Shown piece after piece: positions 1 through 15,166 of a stretch of 64,000 nucleotides of DNA. Made by a program: the position numbers and the translations under genes. The stretch is from Alteromonas ponticola (lineage in GTDB: Bacteria > Pseudomonadota > Gammaproteobacteria > Enterobacterales > Alteromonadaceae): contig NZ_JAATNW010000002.1 in assembly GCF_012911815.1 (NCBI RefSeq), positions 472,980-536,979 on the forward strand, in the 5' to 3' direction. Numbering within the stretch: position 1 is the first letter of the stretch; each line of letters begins with the position of its first letter. Below the pieces are notes generated by a model. It was not told the DNA's origin. It ran no database searches and was given only the letters and a program-made list of their open reading frames with translations.

Positions 1-1118
1 CGAATGATGCTGCTTAACTCTTCGGTAAAATCTTTCAATGAAACGGTTTTTAAACTCAGTTCCAATTTATCCCTGTCCAGCTTATCCAGGTCAATAATAT
101 CGTTAAAAATATTACCCAGGGTGATGGCGCTGGCATAAATAGTACTGACCCAACTGAATTGCTCTTCGCTTAAATCGGTGTCACGCAACATGCGACTTAA
201 CCCCACAATGCCATTTAACGGTGTGCGTAATTCATGGCTGATGGTGGCGATAAAACGGGTTTTGTCTGTGCTGGCTTTGGCCGCAGCATTTTCGGCAATT
301 TTGCGTTCGGTCATATCACGCCCAAAGGCTAATAAGCCCAGCCTCTTACCATCAGCGTCGAAAAACGGCACTTTACGCATTTCAAAATAACGACGACGTC
401 CATCGGCGAAGCGCAACCAAAGCTCTTCTGTAATGCTGGCGTTGGTTTCGAACACTTCGTGATCGCTGGTTACTACCTGACGGGCAAGATCTTCTTCGTA
501 AACGTCGTGGGGTGTAAGACCCAGCAGCTCTTTTTCAGATTTACCGGTCATCATTTCTGCCACCCGGTTACATCCGGCGAAACGTCCCTCTTCATTGCGG
601 TAATAAATGAGATCCGGTGATGCATCGATAATTGACCGAAGCAAAGTTGAAAGACGACGCGCCTGCTCTTCCTGTTCTGACTTATCCTGAATTTCTTTTT
701 CTAAATCCTTAAAAACGGCCTCGCGCTCTTCCTGGGCTGACCGTCGCTGTTCTATCTCGTAGTTAAGCTGGCGGATGTTATTTTGTAACTCGCGGTTTAA
801 AAACACATCTTCTTCACGCAGCTTCTCAAGCTGAGAAACCACTTCTTTCAGGTTAGTGCGTGAGGTCTCAAGTTGCTTTACCAGTTCACTGAAAAAAAAC
901 AGTACCCAAGGTGCTGAGAGCATGGTCAATATAACCGCACTGATAAAATCATCCGGGTCAACATCACTGCCCAGACTGACTCGAATCATGTATGAGCCGC
1001 CTAAGGTAACGATCAATGTAACCAGCACAAAGACAATGCTCAGTTTAAGTGTACCGAAGCGCTGAACGAATTGGGCAAAGCGAATTGCCCATGAATCTTT
1101 AGGTGAATCTTGATGCAT
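1..1118 (-). CDS. arcB: Aerobic respiration control sensor kinase ArcB (N-terminal part, cut by window edge)
   Basis: Reading frame open from ATG at 1118 to the window edge, about 372 codons, no stop. ArcB is the inner-membrane hybrid kinase that senses quinone redox state and phosphorylates ArcA. Visible in order: two membrane segments (about residues 24-45 and 58-78) with a very short periplasmic loop, a coiled coil (about 80-155), a PAS domain (about 157-275) and the H-box SHELRTPLNGIVG with the phosphorylated His at about 295. The kinase ATPase, receiver and HPt parts lie outside the window. The PAS domain keeps the first redox cysteine (Cys183, matching E. coli Cys180), but the position matching Cys241 is Tyr244. 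Adjacency to gltBD matches enterobacterial synteny. Identification is firm. Confidence 0.93.
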   Translation of the reverse strand, partial: MHQDSPKDSWAIRFAQFVQRFGTLKLSIVFVLVTLIVTLGGSYMIRVSLGSDVDPDDFISAVILTMLSAPWVLFFFSELVKQLETSRTNLKEVVSQLEKLREEDVFLNRELQNNIRQLNYEIEQRRSAQEEREAVFKDLEKEIQDKSEQEEQARRLSTLLRSIIDASPDLIYYRNEEGRFAGCNRVAEMMTGKSEKELLGLTPHDVYEEDLARQVVTSDHEVFETNASITEELWLRFADGRRRYFEMRKVPFFDADGKRLGLLAFGRDMTERKIAENAAAKASTDKTRFIATISHELRTPLNGIVGLSRMLRDTDLSEEQFSWVSTIYASAITLGNIFNDIIDLDKLDRDKLELSLKTVSLKDFTEELSSII

Positions 1119-1723
1119 CTAGAATCAGTCTTGCAAAATCAGGTGGCTTATCCTATCAGGACTTCATAGATTGCGTCTAAATTTGGCGTATAAAAACGTC
1201 ATAAAATTTATCCGCAAGGTTGCTTGTTAAATATTTGTGAATAGTTGACTCATAAATATTCACGTTAAAAGCACTTTAAATTATAAAAATTTAGGATAAA
1301 CATCCTAACGTAATGAATTTCGAGTTTTTGACAGAAAAGCAGGCAAAACATAACCTATTGAATTTAAATAATAATAAAATTATTGCAAAATTTAACGTGG
1401 CGGTAAATTGGTTGAAGATTGATTTTATTTCCTAAAATAGCTATGTTGTACACCCGCGAACTATAATGAATAATAATGCGGACAGGCGATTCATCTCTAA
1501 GATGGCAACGACAGTAGGCGGCAAGATACGACATAAGCCAAGTGGGTAAAGATAGGGTAGCGAATGGAGGGTGTACCTTTATTTGTTGCGAAACCAATAA
1601 ATGTCCCCCAGTGCATCTTGTTCAGCCTTAATAATAAAGATTGCCACCACCTTGCACCTCGCAGATTTTTAGCGACTCTGTGCAGCGTTGTACCCTACCT
1701 ATGCATGGTTGAAGGAGCAGATA
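1119..1723. other. AT-rich intergenic region between arcB and gltB
   Basis: This 605-base gap separates divergent arcB and gltB and is AT-rich, especially 1190-1450. I see no convincing gene. A perfect -35 hexamer TTGACA lies at 1328-1333 on the plus strand, followed 17 bases later by a weak -10 (TAACCT, 1351-1356); it could drive gltB with a long leader. Short open frames here have no ribosome-binding site or family resemblance. Confidence 0.4.
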
Positions 1724-7617
<5,894 letters not shown>

Positions 7618-7650
7618 GCCACGTCGGCAATAAAGTACAATCAGCCTATA

Positions 7651-7688
7651 CTTTACCGCCCTTTCTCATACCTTTAAGGGCGGTAAAG
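7651..7688 (+). terminator. Inverted repeat after gltD, possible terminator
   Basis: A perfect 13-base inverted repeat (CTTTACCGCCCTT at 7651-7663, complement at 7676-7688) with a 12-base loop begins 34 bases after the gltD stop. There is no T-run after it, so intrinsic termination is uncertain; it may instead protect the gltBD mRNA 3' end. Confidence 0.5.
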
Positions 7689-7753
7689 TCGTTGCCCCGA
7701 CTCCTTTCAGCCACTATAGTTATCTTACGAAAAAGCAGTATAAAATCGGGGCG

Positions 7754-8149
7754 ATGATGCACAAATTACTCAAAACCAGTCTGATAGTGATGGGGTTGGC
7801 GTTCACTCATATGAGTCATGCTGCTGATAATGCGCTATCTCAGCCAGAAACGGTTAATTGTCCCGGTTCATTTTTTACCGTTGATTTACCCACCGATGCG
7901 AAACAGTGCCAATTATTCGATACCGATACCCCAGCCTCAATGGTGTTTTTCTCTCCAGCGAATAAAGACACGATGATCCAGCATTTTCAGTCAACCATCC
8001 CTTCACTGAAAGTGATGTCAACGTTCAACGATTACACCTTGTTAATGGGTGAGGAAGACACGATTCGTATCATTGTTTCAACTGATGGAAAAGGATCGCA
8101 GGTTGATGTGTTGATAATACAACACGGCGAATTTGCTAAAAACTCTTAA
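7754..8149 (+). CDS. Small exported protein of unknown function
   Basis: A 131-residue protein I do not recognise. The N-terminus has a signal peptide (basic MMHKLLK, a hydrophobic stretch, then AHA-type cleavage near residue 24), so it is probably periplasmic. Two cysteines (in VNCPGSFF and KQCQLFD) could form a disulfide. The rest looks like a small mixed alpha/beta domain with no known catalytic motif. Start could be ATG 7754 or the adjacent ATG 7757; the ribosome-binding site is weak. It stands alone between gltD and a peptide transporter. That it is a real gene is supported by the signal peptide and ordinary composition. Confidence 0.7.
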   Translation: MMHKLLKTSLIVMGLAFTHMSHAADNALSQPETVNCPGSFFTVDLPTDAKQCQLFDTDTPASMVFFSPANKDTMIQHFQSTIPSLKVMSTFNDYTLLMGEEDTIRIIVSTDGKGSQVDVLIIQHGEFAKNS

Positions 8150-8338
8150 CGAGACCATGTGTAACCATTAAACACAGAAACTGTTCAAACCACGCAAAAC
8201 CTGGCTCATGCAGTCTGTTTTCTGTGGTATTGGCTAAATTCTCATACACAGCAGACGCTTAACACCCTGCTTTGCGCTTTTCTTTTATTTCCCCTCGCAA
8301 TCGGCATAACTATTCATCGATAAAGTTGTATCGGGCGC

Positions 8339-8367
8339 TTGTAACGGCCCATATCCTCTAGTATAAC
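8339..8367 (+). promoter_or_regulatory. Sigma-70-like promoter for the POT transporter
   Basis: TTGTAA at 8339-8344 and TATAAC at 8362-8367 are separated by exactly 17 bases. This lies in the 351-base gap 8150-8500 and would give a leader of about 125 bases before the transporter ATG at 8501. A 7-base inverted repeat (CATGCTT at 8400-8406, AAGCATG at 8426-8432) lies in that leader. I see no other gene in the gap. Confidence 0.5.
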
Positions 8368-8500
8368 GGGCTATCTTTGACAAAAGACGACTCTCGAAAC
8401 ATGCTTTTCGTCATACGCTGAGGACAAGCATGCGCAGATCATTGAGGTCAGCAAAAAAAATATCACAACAATAATATTTCTACGGAACAAGATGTAAACA

Positions 8501-10021
8501 ATGAAAAATTCTAACGATACCAGCTTCTTCGGACACCCCGGGGGGCTCCAGACTTTATTCTTTACCGAAATGTGGGAACGTATGAGTTACTACGGCATGC
8601 GTGCCTTGCTCGTTCTTTTCATGACCGCCAGTTTGCAGGAAGAAGGCCTGGCATTTACCGTTGCTACTGCCACCGCTATCTATGGTTTGTACACCGGCGC
8701 GGTCTATTTCATGGGCTTACCCGGTGGATGGATTGCTGACCGACTGATCGGAGGGCAAAAAGCCGTCTGGTATGGTGGCATTATCATAATGACCGGTCAC
8801 ATTGTGCTGGCAATTCCAGCCGAATGGAGCTTTTTTATCGGTTTAATTCTGGTTGTGTTGGGTACAGGATTGCTCAAACCCAATATCGGTGCGATCGTTG
8901 GCCAGCTCTATTCTGACGAAGATACCCGCCGCGACAGTGGCTATACCATTTATTACATGGGAATCAATATAGGCTCGGTAATTGGATACCTGGTGTGTGG
9001 CTGGTTGCAAGTCAACCAGGGATATCACTGGGCATTTGGTGCCGCCGCCGTGGGCATGGCGATTGGCTTAATACAGTACAGAATGACTCAGGATAAACTT
9101 GGGGGCGAGTCAAGTGAGCCTACGGTTGCGATTTCTCCCTTAGCCAAGAAATTGAGCTGGACAGCCATTATTGCGTTCTTAGCTGGTCTTGCCATCACCA
9201 CATTCCTGGTTTTCCAGGGTATGGTGACAATCAATCCGGTCACCCTGGCTGAGCAAGTGGCGGTGGTATTTACCGTTACCTTTCTACTCTATTTCGGCGG
9301 CATATTCTTTTTTGGTGAACTTAATGGCGTCGAAAAAAGACGCATGGGCGCGCTATTTCTTATCTGTATCGCCTCAGCGTGCTTTTGGGCAGGGTTTGAA
9401 CAGGCAGGCTCGTCACTTAACCTGTTCGGGCGCGATTACACTGATAGAATGTTAGGTGATTTCGAAATTCCGGCACCCTGGTTCCAGTCAGCTAACTCCT
9501 TTTTTATTATTTTACTTTCTCCTTTCTTTGCCGCGCTGTGGATCAATCTGGGTAAACGAATGATCGATCCGTCTTACGGCGCTAAATGTGCTATCGGGCT
9601 GATTATTATGGCCAGTGGCTTTATCGTGATGTTCTTCGCTGCTCAGCTCGCTGCCAGCGGCTTGAAAGTGGCGCCTTACTGGCTGGTCATGACCTACTTC
9701 CTGCACACCGTGGGTGAGCTATGTTTAAGCCCGGTAGCGCTCAGTGCTGTCAGTAAATTGTCACCGAAACGTTTTGCGGGGCAGATGATGGGTGTGTTTG
9801 TATTAACCTACTCAATTGGGAATGTAATTGCTGGCTTGTTGGCAGGAAACTTTAACCCAGAGCGTCTGGATCAAATGCCAAACCTCTTTATTCAGATAAG
9901 CCTGTTCAGCATTGCCATTGGTATTGTCGTACTGTTGCTTACGCTGAAAACACGTAAGTGGGAAAAACTGGACCAAAAAGAACACCTTGCAGAACCGCAC
10001 CCGGTGTCTCAGCAAGGCTAG
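8501..10021 (+). CDS. Proton-dependent oligopeptide transporter (POT/PTR2 family)
   Basis: An inner-membrane proton-coupled importer of di- and tripeptides, major facilitator superfamily. The 506-residue sequence begins with the family signature FFGHPGGLQTLFFTEMWER, containing the ExxER proton-coupling motif (Glu23, Glu26, Arg27). It continues with about 14 hydrophobic segments, including the PTR2 signature region GTGLLKPNIGAIVGQLY near 123-139. Length matches DtpA/DtpT proteins. A good promoter lies upstream and a strong terminator downstream, so it is probably a single-gene unit. Substrate preference cannot be read from the sequence. Confidence 0.93.
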   Translation: MKNSNDTSFFGHPGGLQTLFFTEMWERMSYYGMRALLVLFMTASLQEEGLAFTVATATAIYGLYTGAVYFMGLPGGWIADRLIGGQKAVWYGGIIIMTGHIVLAIPAEWSFFIGLILVVLGTGLLKPNIGAIVGQLYSDEDTRRDSGYTIYYMGINIGSVIGYLVCGWLQVNQGYHWAFGAAAVGMAIGLIQYRMTQDKLGGESSEPTVAISPLAKKLSWTAIIAFLAGLAITTFLVFQGMVTINPVTLAEQVAVVFTVTFLLYFGGIFFFGELNGVEKRRMGALFLICIASACFWAGFEQAGSSLNLFGRDYTDRMLGDFEIPAPWFQSANSFFIILLSPFFAALWINLGKRMIDPSYGAKCAIGLIIMASGFIVMFFAAQLAASGLKVAPYWLVMTYFLHTVGELCLSPVALSAVSKLSPKRFAGQMMGVFVLTYSIGNVIAGLLAGNFNPERLDQMPNLFIQISLFSIAIGIVVLLLTLKTRKWEKLDQKEHLAEPHPVSQQG

Positions 10022-10055
10022 TTTAAGTAGATCCAAATAGTTAATTACTCCATAT

Positions 10056-10092
10056 AAACCGCTGTGTATAACAATACCTCAGCGGTTTTTTT
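10056..10092 (+). terminator. Intrinsic terminator after the POT transporter
   Basis: A 9-base stem (AAACCGCTG at 10056-10064, CAGCGGTTT at 10080-10088) followed by a run of seven T at 10086-10092. Confidence 0.9.
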
Positions 10093-10103
10093 ACGAGGTA
10101 AAA

Positions 10104-10406
10104 ATGGCATTTTATTTTTCAACTAAGCACATTCCGGCGCTACAGGGTTTGACGCTTACAGAGCGTATGAAGTATCTTGATGAAGCAGCCAAATCACTCT
10201 CCGTTCCTGAACGAATGCTGTTGAATATAATGAAGTTATTGATTATTTGTCCGGTCTTTGCCTTATTGCTTAGAACGGCAGATGACTGGACCTCCATACT
10301 TTGGGCCGCTGTGATCATTATGCTTTATCCGCTATTGGTAAAGCCCATACAATATTCGTTAAGTGCAAAATATTTAACCACTAACCCCAATTCCAAGGAG
10401 TCATAA
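10104..10406 (+). CDS. Small conserved-looking membrane protein upstream of galE
   Basis: A 100-residue protein of unknown function. A soluble N-terminal part (about 1-42, with [17 protein letters not shown]) is followed by two membrane segments (about 43-60 and 66-82) and a short polar tail. The stop codon overlaps the galE start by one base (TAATG), so the two genes are probably translationally coupled. ACGAGGT upstream gives a reasonable ribosome-binding site. No catalytic motif is visible. Confidence 0.75.
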   Translation: MAFYFSTKHIPALQGLTLTERMKYLDEAAKSLSVPERMLLNIMKLLIICPVFALLLRTADDWTSILWAAVIIMLYPLLVKPIQYSLSAKYLTTNPNSKES

Positions 10407-11425
10407 TGAAGTCGGTACTAGTCACCGGGGGAGCAGGATATATTGGTAGCCACACAACACTGCAGTTACTTGAGCAGGGTTACCCGGTTGTTGTGCTGGA
10501 CAACCTGACCAATTCAAGTGTTGAGTCGCTACGTCGCGTTGAAGAAATTACCGGCAAGTCACTGACATTTGTTGAAGGCGATATACGCGATCAATCAGTT
10601 CTGGAAAATATTTTCAGTGAAAACGATATTGGTTCAGTGATTCATTTTGCCGGACTAAAAGCGGTGGGTGAGTCAGTGGAAAAACCCATGCAGTATTACG
10701 AGAACAACGTATATGGCACTCTGACGCTGTGCAATGTAATGCAACGACACAATGTTAAAAATATCGTTTTTAGTTCATCCGCTACAGTGTATGGTGACCC
10801 CGCCTCGTTACCGTTACGTGAGTCTATGTCTACCGGCCAGCCTACCAACCCTTATGGAATGTCAAAGTTGATGGTCGAGCACATCCTGACGGACGTGTTT
10901 AAGTCGGACAACGATTGGAATATTGTTCTTTTGCGCTATTTCAATCCTGTAGGTGCGCATATATCAGGACGCATTGGCGAAGATCCCAATGGCATTCCAA
11001 ATAATCTGATGCCATACATTTCACAGGTTGCCACTGGGAAACTAAAAGAGTTAAGTGTGTTTGGAGATGATTACGACACACCAGACGGAACCGGAGTGCG
11101 TGACTATATCCATGTTGAAGATCTTGCCAACGGCCATTTAAAGGCACTCGATCGCCTGGCATTAAATATGGGCCTTGATATCTATAACTTAGGTACCGGT
11201 CAGGGCTATTCAGTGCTAGAAATGATTAAGGCATTTGAGAAGGCATCGGGTAAACAGGTGCCGTATAAAATTGCGCCCAGGCGCAGCGGCGATGTGGCGT
11301 CCTGTTATGCGGATCCAACGTTGGCGGCCAAAGAGCTGAATTGGCACGCTGATAAAGATCTTGAAGCCATGTGCGAGGATATCTGGCGCTGGCAGTCTAA
11401 CAATCCTAACGGATACGCTGTCTAA
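10406..11425 (+). CDS. galE: UDP-glucose 4-epimerase
   Basis: GalE interconverts UDP-glucose and UDP-galactose using tightly bound NAD, feeding galactose into lipopolysaccharide and exopolysaccharide. The 339-residue short-chain dehydrogenase has the NAD-binding GGAGYIGSH motif at 8-16, the serine-rich [10 protein letters not shown] segment, and the catalytic Tyr150/Lys154 pair in NPYGMSK. Length is typical (E. coli 338). AAGGAG at 10395-10400 is an excellent ribosome-binding site, and the start overlaps the stop of the preceding small gene. No gal operon genes are nearby, so the role is probably cell-envelope sugar supply. Confidence 0.97.
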   Translation: MKSVLVTGGAGYIGSHTTLQLLEQGYPVVVLDNLTNSSVESLRRVEEITGKSLTFVEGDIRDQSVLENIFSENDIGSVIHFAGLKAVGESVEKPMQYYENNVYGTLTLCNVMQRHNVKNIVFSSSATVYGDPASLPLRESMSTGQPTNPYGMSKLMVEHILTDVFKSDNDWNIVLLRYFNPVGAHISGRIGEDPNGIPNNLMPYISQVATGKLKELSVFGDDYDTPDGTGVRDYIHVEDLANGHLKALDRLALNMGLDIYNLGTGQGYSVLEMIKAFEKASGKQVPYKIAPRRSGDVASCYADPTLAAKELNWHADKDLEAMCEDIWRWQSNNPNGYAV

Positions 11426-11439
11426 CATCCCCCCCTCCC

Positions 11440-11469
11440 AAGGCACATCTTATTGCGTTGATGTGCCTT
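11440..11469 (+). terminator. Hairpin terminator after galE
   Basis: AAGGCACATC at 11440-11449 pairs with GATGTGCCTT at 11460-11469 across a 10-base loop, 14 bases after the galE stop. The T-run after it is short. Confidence 0.6.
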
Positions 11470-11626
11470 CATTTCGCTTCATTCTTCCGGTATAGCTACC
11501 ATATCTTTGCAGCTTGCCGCAGAGCAACTCGAACCAGCCTGAAGCAATTTTTGTTACGCATCAACCAGGAACAATCGTCCGGTTCAGTATCGTCCAGCTA
11601 TTTTATGCCAAAGCTTTCAAACAAAA

Positions 11627-11657
11627 AAAAGCCTGTTGCAGGTTGCAACAGGCTTTT
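11627..11657. terminator. Bidirectional terminator between galE and the large lipoprotein gene
   Basis: A perfect 14-base stem (AAAAGCCTGTTGCA at 11627-11640, its complement at 11644-11657) with a three-base loop, flanked by A-tract on the left and T on the right, so it works on both strands. It sits 24 bases from the end of the minus-strand lipoprotein gene. The stretch 11470-11626 holds no gene I can support. Confidence 0.88.
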
Positions 11658-11680
11658 CAGCTAGCTCGTCAGGGAGTTAA

Positions 11681-14014
11681 TTAATTTCGGAATTCAATTT
11701 CAACAGGTGCTGAACTGGCTTTCGTTAATGACAGAATGGTATTTACTTCAATGTCTTGCAGGTTTATCGCAATATCATTCTGGTGCTGATAACGATTGTT
11801 TAACAGTATCAGTTGATCATCAGACTCAGACACCTTGGTCAAGGTTCTGGTTTCGGCTAACCGACAGTCTGGAATTGCGTCAGGCGCTCTACAATCTGGG
11901 TCTGAAGTACCAATTCTGCTCAAATCGTATGTTCTAATTACCAGCGCACCGTCAACGATTTCCCACTTGCCATATTTGGCAGTGACTTCGTCATCTTGCA
12001 CGACATCACTTTCCACTAACTTGCCATCTTCATTCGAGTCGTCGCCAGTGAAAACATCCGCATCGCCATTGGCTTTTAACGCAATATAGAATGTATCGAA
12101 CGGTCTGGTGCCCGCAGTTCTGAAATTACCCACATAGAATCCGACAGCACTTTCACTGGTCCAGGCTATTTCATCTCCTGACATCACGCCAGTACCGGTT
12201 GAAACCAGAACGTGATTGGATTCACCTTCCTTTTCAACCGTCGTACTGACGATCTGATGACCCTGGCGATTAGTGACCACCTCATAAGACAAAGTATCAT
12301 CAGCGGTGAAATAAGGGTCGTCAGCATTGTAATGGGTCATACCGGAAATTTTAAGGCTGTCACCTTCTACATTCCAGGTAATGTCCTGATTAGTCAGTAC
12401 TGCTTTACCGGTGTTATTGGAGTTCAACTGGAATTCTTCATACTGCGTTTCAGCAGCCAATTGAATACTATTCTCCAGGATATAGGAGGAATTCAATTTA
12501 TTTTTGGGTAACGGAAGGTAAACCGTACTCGCTAGTTCAGGTAACGCTTCTTTTACGATGGAAACGTTATGTACATCCTGGGTTCTGTTTATGACATTAT
12601 AAGAACCACTGCCCACCTTCTCTTCAAAGTCGGTGATTACATACACATTGGCACGTCCTTTTACCGGCTCATCCATTAATAAGACTGCGACAGAGGCGAT
12701 ACCGACTCTTACTTCCTGATTGGATCGAGTCGATACACTGTGGCCTGCATCATCGAATTCCGCCACATACACACCTTCATTGGTATCACCGAAGGCATTA
12801 AATTCCCAAGTGAACGAGTATTGGTTCATACGCCCAGTGCCATCCGCATTAAACACCATGCTATGGCTTAGACCGTTGCCTGGTCTGAAGGTGTAGTTAA
12901 GGCCATCTTGTGGATTGAAATATAGTGTGAAAGGTGCACCTAATTTCGATACTTCAGTGAAATACTTTGGATCCGTAAACAAGGCCGCTTTTACGCCAGC
13001 GTCATTTTCATCGCCACCAAACTCTGCGCTGTAAAATACGTCCTGAACGTACATCGCCATTAGCTCAGGCGAATCAGCCAATTCAGCTGTGTTGTCGATA
13101 CCAGACGGTAGCGCCAGCGAACCTGAACCATCACCATAAGTATTTGCAATCACTACCGCAGAGGCCCAATTATGGAACGCGATAGGTTTGAAATTAGACA
13201 TTCCTTTCACATAACCGTTCACAGAGGTAGTGTTTGAACTGTCTGTCTGTTTAAACAGACTGTATTTCGCCGTCGTCAGAGAAGACAAATTAACCATAAA
13301 ATTTTCATCGGCAGTTAACGTGGCATCACCTTGTGCCTGCACAATCAGATCATTCACTTTACCTACCAGCGAAATCAGTCCAACGTGCGAACTTTCAGCA
13401 CTACCAGTCCCTTTTAAAGCCAGAAACTTCTCACGTTCGGCACCCTGAACATCTATGGCTACTTCGAACGTGGTACTGGTAGTCATTTCAGTGTCGGCAG
13501 AAAACTCTTCACCATCCAATAAAACGGTAACCGTTGAAATATCTGTGCTGTCTAATACTTCCCCTTGCAGGGTTAGTGTGGTTCGTGCTGTGGGAGGGGG
13601 AGCCTCGCCTTCAGGGAATACGGTAACGGTAACGTTAGCCCTTGCCGTAGCACCGTCATCATCTGTAGCGGTCAGTCTTAATTTTACTTCCTCAGTGCTA
13701 TTTACATCTGGTGCTGTAAAAGTTACAGAGTTAGTGTCTGCACCAGACAAGGAAATATTTTGTGAGCTGGTCACTTCCCATTCAAACGAATCGATTTGAC
13801 CATCGCTATCGCTTACAGTCGCAGTGATGGTGATGTCACTGTTGGCCTCTACACTAAAATTTTGGTCAACAGAGATTGTAGGAGCCTGGTTTGCGGGCGG
13901 GTTTCCACCACCGCCGCCATTGCCTCCTCCAGCGTCACCACCACCGCCACCACCACCGCAGGCGGCGATTAATGCTGACACCATAAGAATCGGAATTAAC
14001 TTGGTGTGCTTCAT
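11681..14014 (-). CDS. Large glycine-tract lipoprotein with an Ig/PKD-like domain
   Basis: A 777-residue predicted outer-membrane lipoprotein of unknown function. The signal peptide ends in a lipobox LIAAC (Cys19). It is followed at once by a glycine tract interrupted by Asp, Ala and Asn (about 20-40), a flexible tether. Residues about 45-135 resemble a PKD/REJ-type Ig-like module (NQAPTISVDQ, ATVSDSDGQIDSFEW, LTATDDDGATA), as found in adhesins and carbohydrate-active surface proteins. The remaining 600 or so residues are beta-rich and repetitive in character but I do not recognise them. It is monocistronic, with a strong terminator downstream. It probably sits on the cell surface; the ligand is unknown. 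Confidence 0.85.
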   Translation of the reverse strand: MKHTKLIPILMVSALIAACGGGGGGGDAGGGNGGGGGNPPANQAPTISVDQNFSVEANSDITITATVSDSDGQIDSFEWEVTSSQNISLSGADTNSVTFTAPDVNSTEEVKLRLTATDDDGATARANVTVTVFPEGEAPPPTARTTLTLQGEVLDSTDISTVTVLLDGEEFSADTEMTTSTTFEVAIDVQGAEREKFLALKGTGSAESSHVGLISLVGKVNDLIVQAQGDATLTADENFMVNLSSLTTAKYSLFKQTDSSNTTSVNGYVKGMSNFKPIAFHNWASAVVIANTYGDGSGSLALPSGIDNTAELADSPELMAMYVQDVFYSAEFGGDENDAGVKAALFTDPKYFTEVSKLGAPFTLYFNPQDGLNYTFRPGNGLSHSMVFNADGTGRMNQYSFTWEFNAFGDTNEGVYVAEFDDAGHSVSTRSNQEVRVGIASVAVLLMDEPVKGRANVYVITDFEEKVGSGSYNVINRTQDVHNVSIVKEALPELASTVYLPLPKNKLNSSYILENSIQLAAETQYEEFQLNSNNTGKAVLTNQDITWNVEGDSLKISGMTHYNADDPYFTADDTLSYEVVTNRQGHQIVSTTVEKEGESNHVLVSTGTGVMSGDEIAWTSESAVGFYVGNFRTAGTRPFDTFYIALKANGDADVFTGDDSNEDGKLVESDVVQDDEVTAKYGKWEIVDGALVIRTYDLSRIGTSDPDCRAPDAIPDCRLAETRTLTKVSESDDQLILLNNRYQHQNDIAINLQDIEVNTILSLTKASSAPVEIEFRN

Positions 14015-14347
14015 GATTAGTCCTTACAACTATAAGTGTTATGTTTGGCGCTAAATCAAACGGTTTTTCGTATTTTTGATGTAGCGTTTATTAAGTCTAT
14101 TGCGTGCAGAGGGGCAGTAGCCTTGCTCTGAACCTGTACACCTGAATTCAATCTGTTGTAGCGCATACAATGCACTGACAGGCGTAGGCACCGACGCCGC
14201 ATACATTAAAAATGTTTAACGGTGCCGAGAACTAACTACATATAGCGATTTTTGTGCCAAGCGAGCAATCGAATATCACCCGCTAGCAGAGGGAAGGATT
14301 TTTTGATTATTTTTTAGAAAGTTATAAACATTAATTTTTCTACAGAA
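14015..14347. other. Intergenic region between the large lipoprotein and mlaA-like genes
   Basis: A 333-base stretch upstream of the large lipoprotein gene and downstream of the ccm-mlaA operon. I found no gene, RNA or strong hairpin. A GGCACC...GGTGCC pair around 14188-14227 is short and widely spaced. The promoter of the lipoprotein gene should lie in 14015-14100, but I cannot place it confidently. Confidence 0.4.
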
Positions 14348-15166
14348 TTAGTTTTCTGCTTCAATTTCATAGTCTTCCAACAGAGATTCAAATTCTTCGA
14401 AATCTTCAAGTTCATCTTCTTCGAGATTTTCTTCACCACTTTTTCCATCCGTGACTTTGAACTTCAAGTTTTCAAAGTATGCATTTTTTACAAACGCATA
14501 ATCATCGATTGCTTGTTTTACCTGCTCCTCCTGAGGGATCAACGAGGCGCGTGCTTCCAGCCCCTTAATCACAAATCGGGCGATCGCCAGATTGGTATCC
14601 AGAATGGTAAGCGGATAATACATTCCATCGACTATATCGCCGCTTAGACTTCTTACATCACTTGGCCCTCTGGCTGGGATCATTAAGTAAGGGCCCGTTT
14701 CCAGCCCCCACACACCGAGGACCTCGCCAAAATCTTCTTCCTGCCGTGCGATGCCAAGTTTTCCTGCAACATCGATCGTTCCAAACAAACCGACGGTTGA
14801 GTTTAAAATAAACCGTAATAAACTATCGAGACCAGGAGCAACCTTACCCTGAAACATATTGTTGAAAAAGTTACCTGGCTCCTCAAGATTTTCCGCGGCA
14901 TTAGATAAACCTGTTCTGGCAAATTGAGGCATCACTTCAACGTAGCCAACGGTGACCGGTCGAATAAGGTATGCATCAAGGACTTCCCAATTAAATTCCC
15001 ATATTTCCCGGTTAACCGATTCAAACGGATCTTTCGGGTCAGAATACACGTCTACCGCTTCGTTTCCTTCTGCATTTCGCTGTGTGTCAGGCGCACTGGC
15101 ACAGCCAGATAAGCCAGCGATGACGAAAAACAGAATGATAAAAATTGACTTACGTTGAACGCTCAC
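14348..15166 (-). CDS. mlaA: MlaA (VacJ) family outer-membrane lipoprotein
   Basis: MlaA removes misplaced phospholipid from the outer leaflet of the outer membrane and hands it to the MlaC/MlaFEDB route. The 272-residue protein has a lipobox LSGC (Cys22) and the family motifs DPFESVNREIWEFN, NFFNNMFQGK, RFILNSTVGLFGTIDVAGK and GPYLMIPARGPSDVR. The start is a GTG at 15166 whose GTGA overlaps the TGA of ccmI, with AAGGAAC upstream, so it is translated as the last gene of the ccm operon. The C-terminal 40 or so residues are extremely acidic, longer and more charged than in E. coli MlaA. Other mla genes are not in the window. Confidence 0.93.
   Translation of the reverse strand: MSVQRKSIFIILFFVIAGLSGCASAPDTQRNAEGNEAVDVYSDPKDPFESVNREIWEFNWEVLDAYLIRPVTVGYVEVMPQFARTGLSNAAENLEEPGNFFNNMFQGKVAPGLDSLLRFILNSTVGLFGTIDVAGKLGIARQEEDFGEVLGVWGLETGPYLMIPARGPSDVRSLSGDIVDGMYYPLTILDTNLAIARFVIKGLEARASLIPQEEQVKQAIDDYAFVKNAYFENLKFKVTDGKSGEENLEEDELEDFEEFESLLEDYEIEAEN

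Noticed and set aside
1364..1597. A 77-codon minus-strand open frame in the arcB-gltB gap
   Set aside because: No ribosome-binding site and no family resemblance; it lies in AT-rich regulatory DNA.
11458..11664. A 68-codon plus-strand open frame after galE
   Set aside because: It starts inside the galE terminator hairpin and runs through a second terminator; no coding features.
13455..13799. A 114-codon plus-strand open frame rich in Val, Ser and Thr
   Set aside because: Antisense to the large lipoprotein gene; its composition is a by-product of that repetitive coding sequence.
14188..14227. GGCACC...GGTGCC pair as a terminator or RNA structure
   Set aside because: Only six bases, widely spaced, no T-run.
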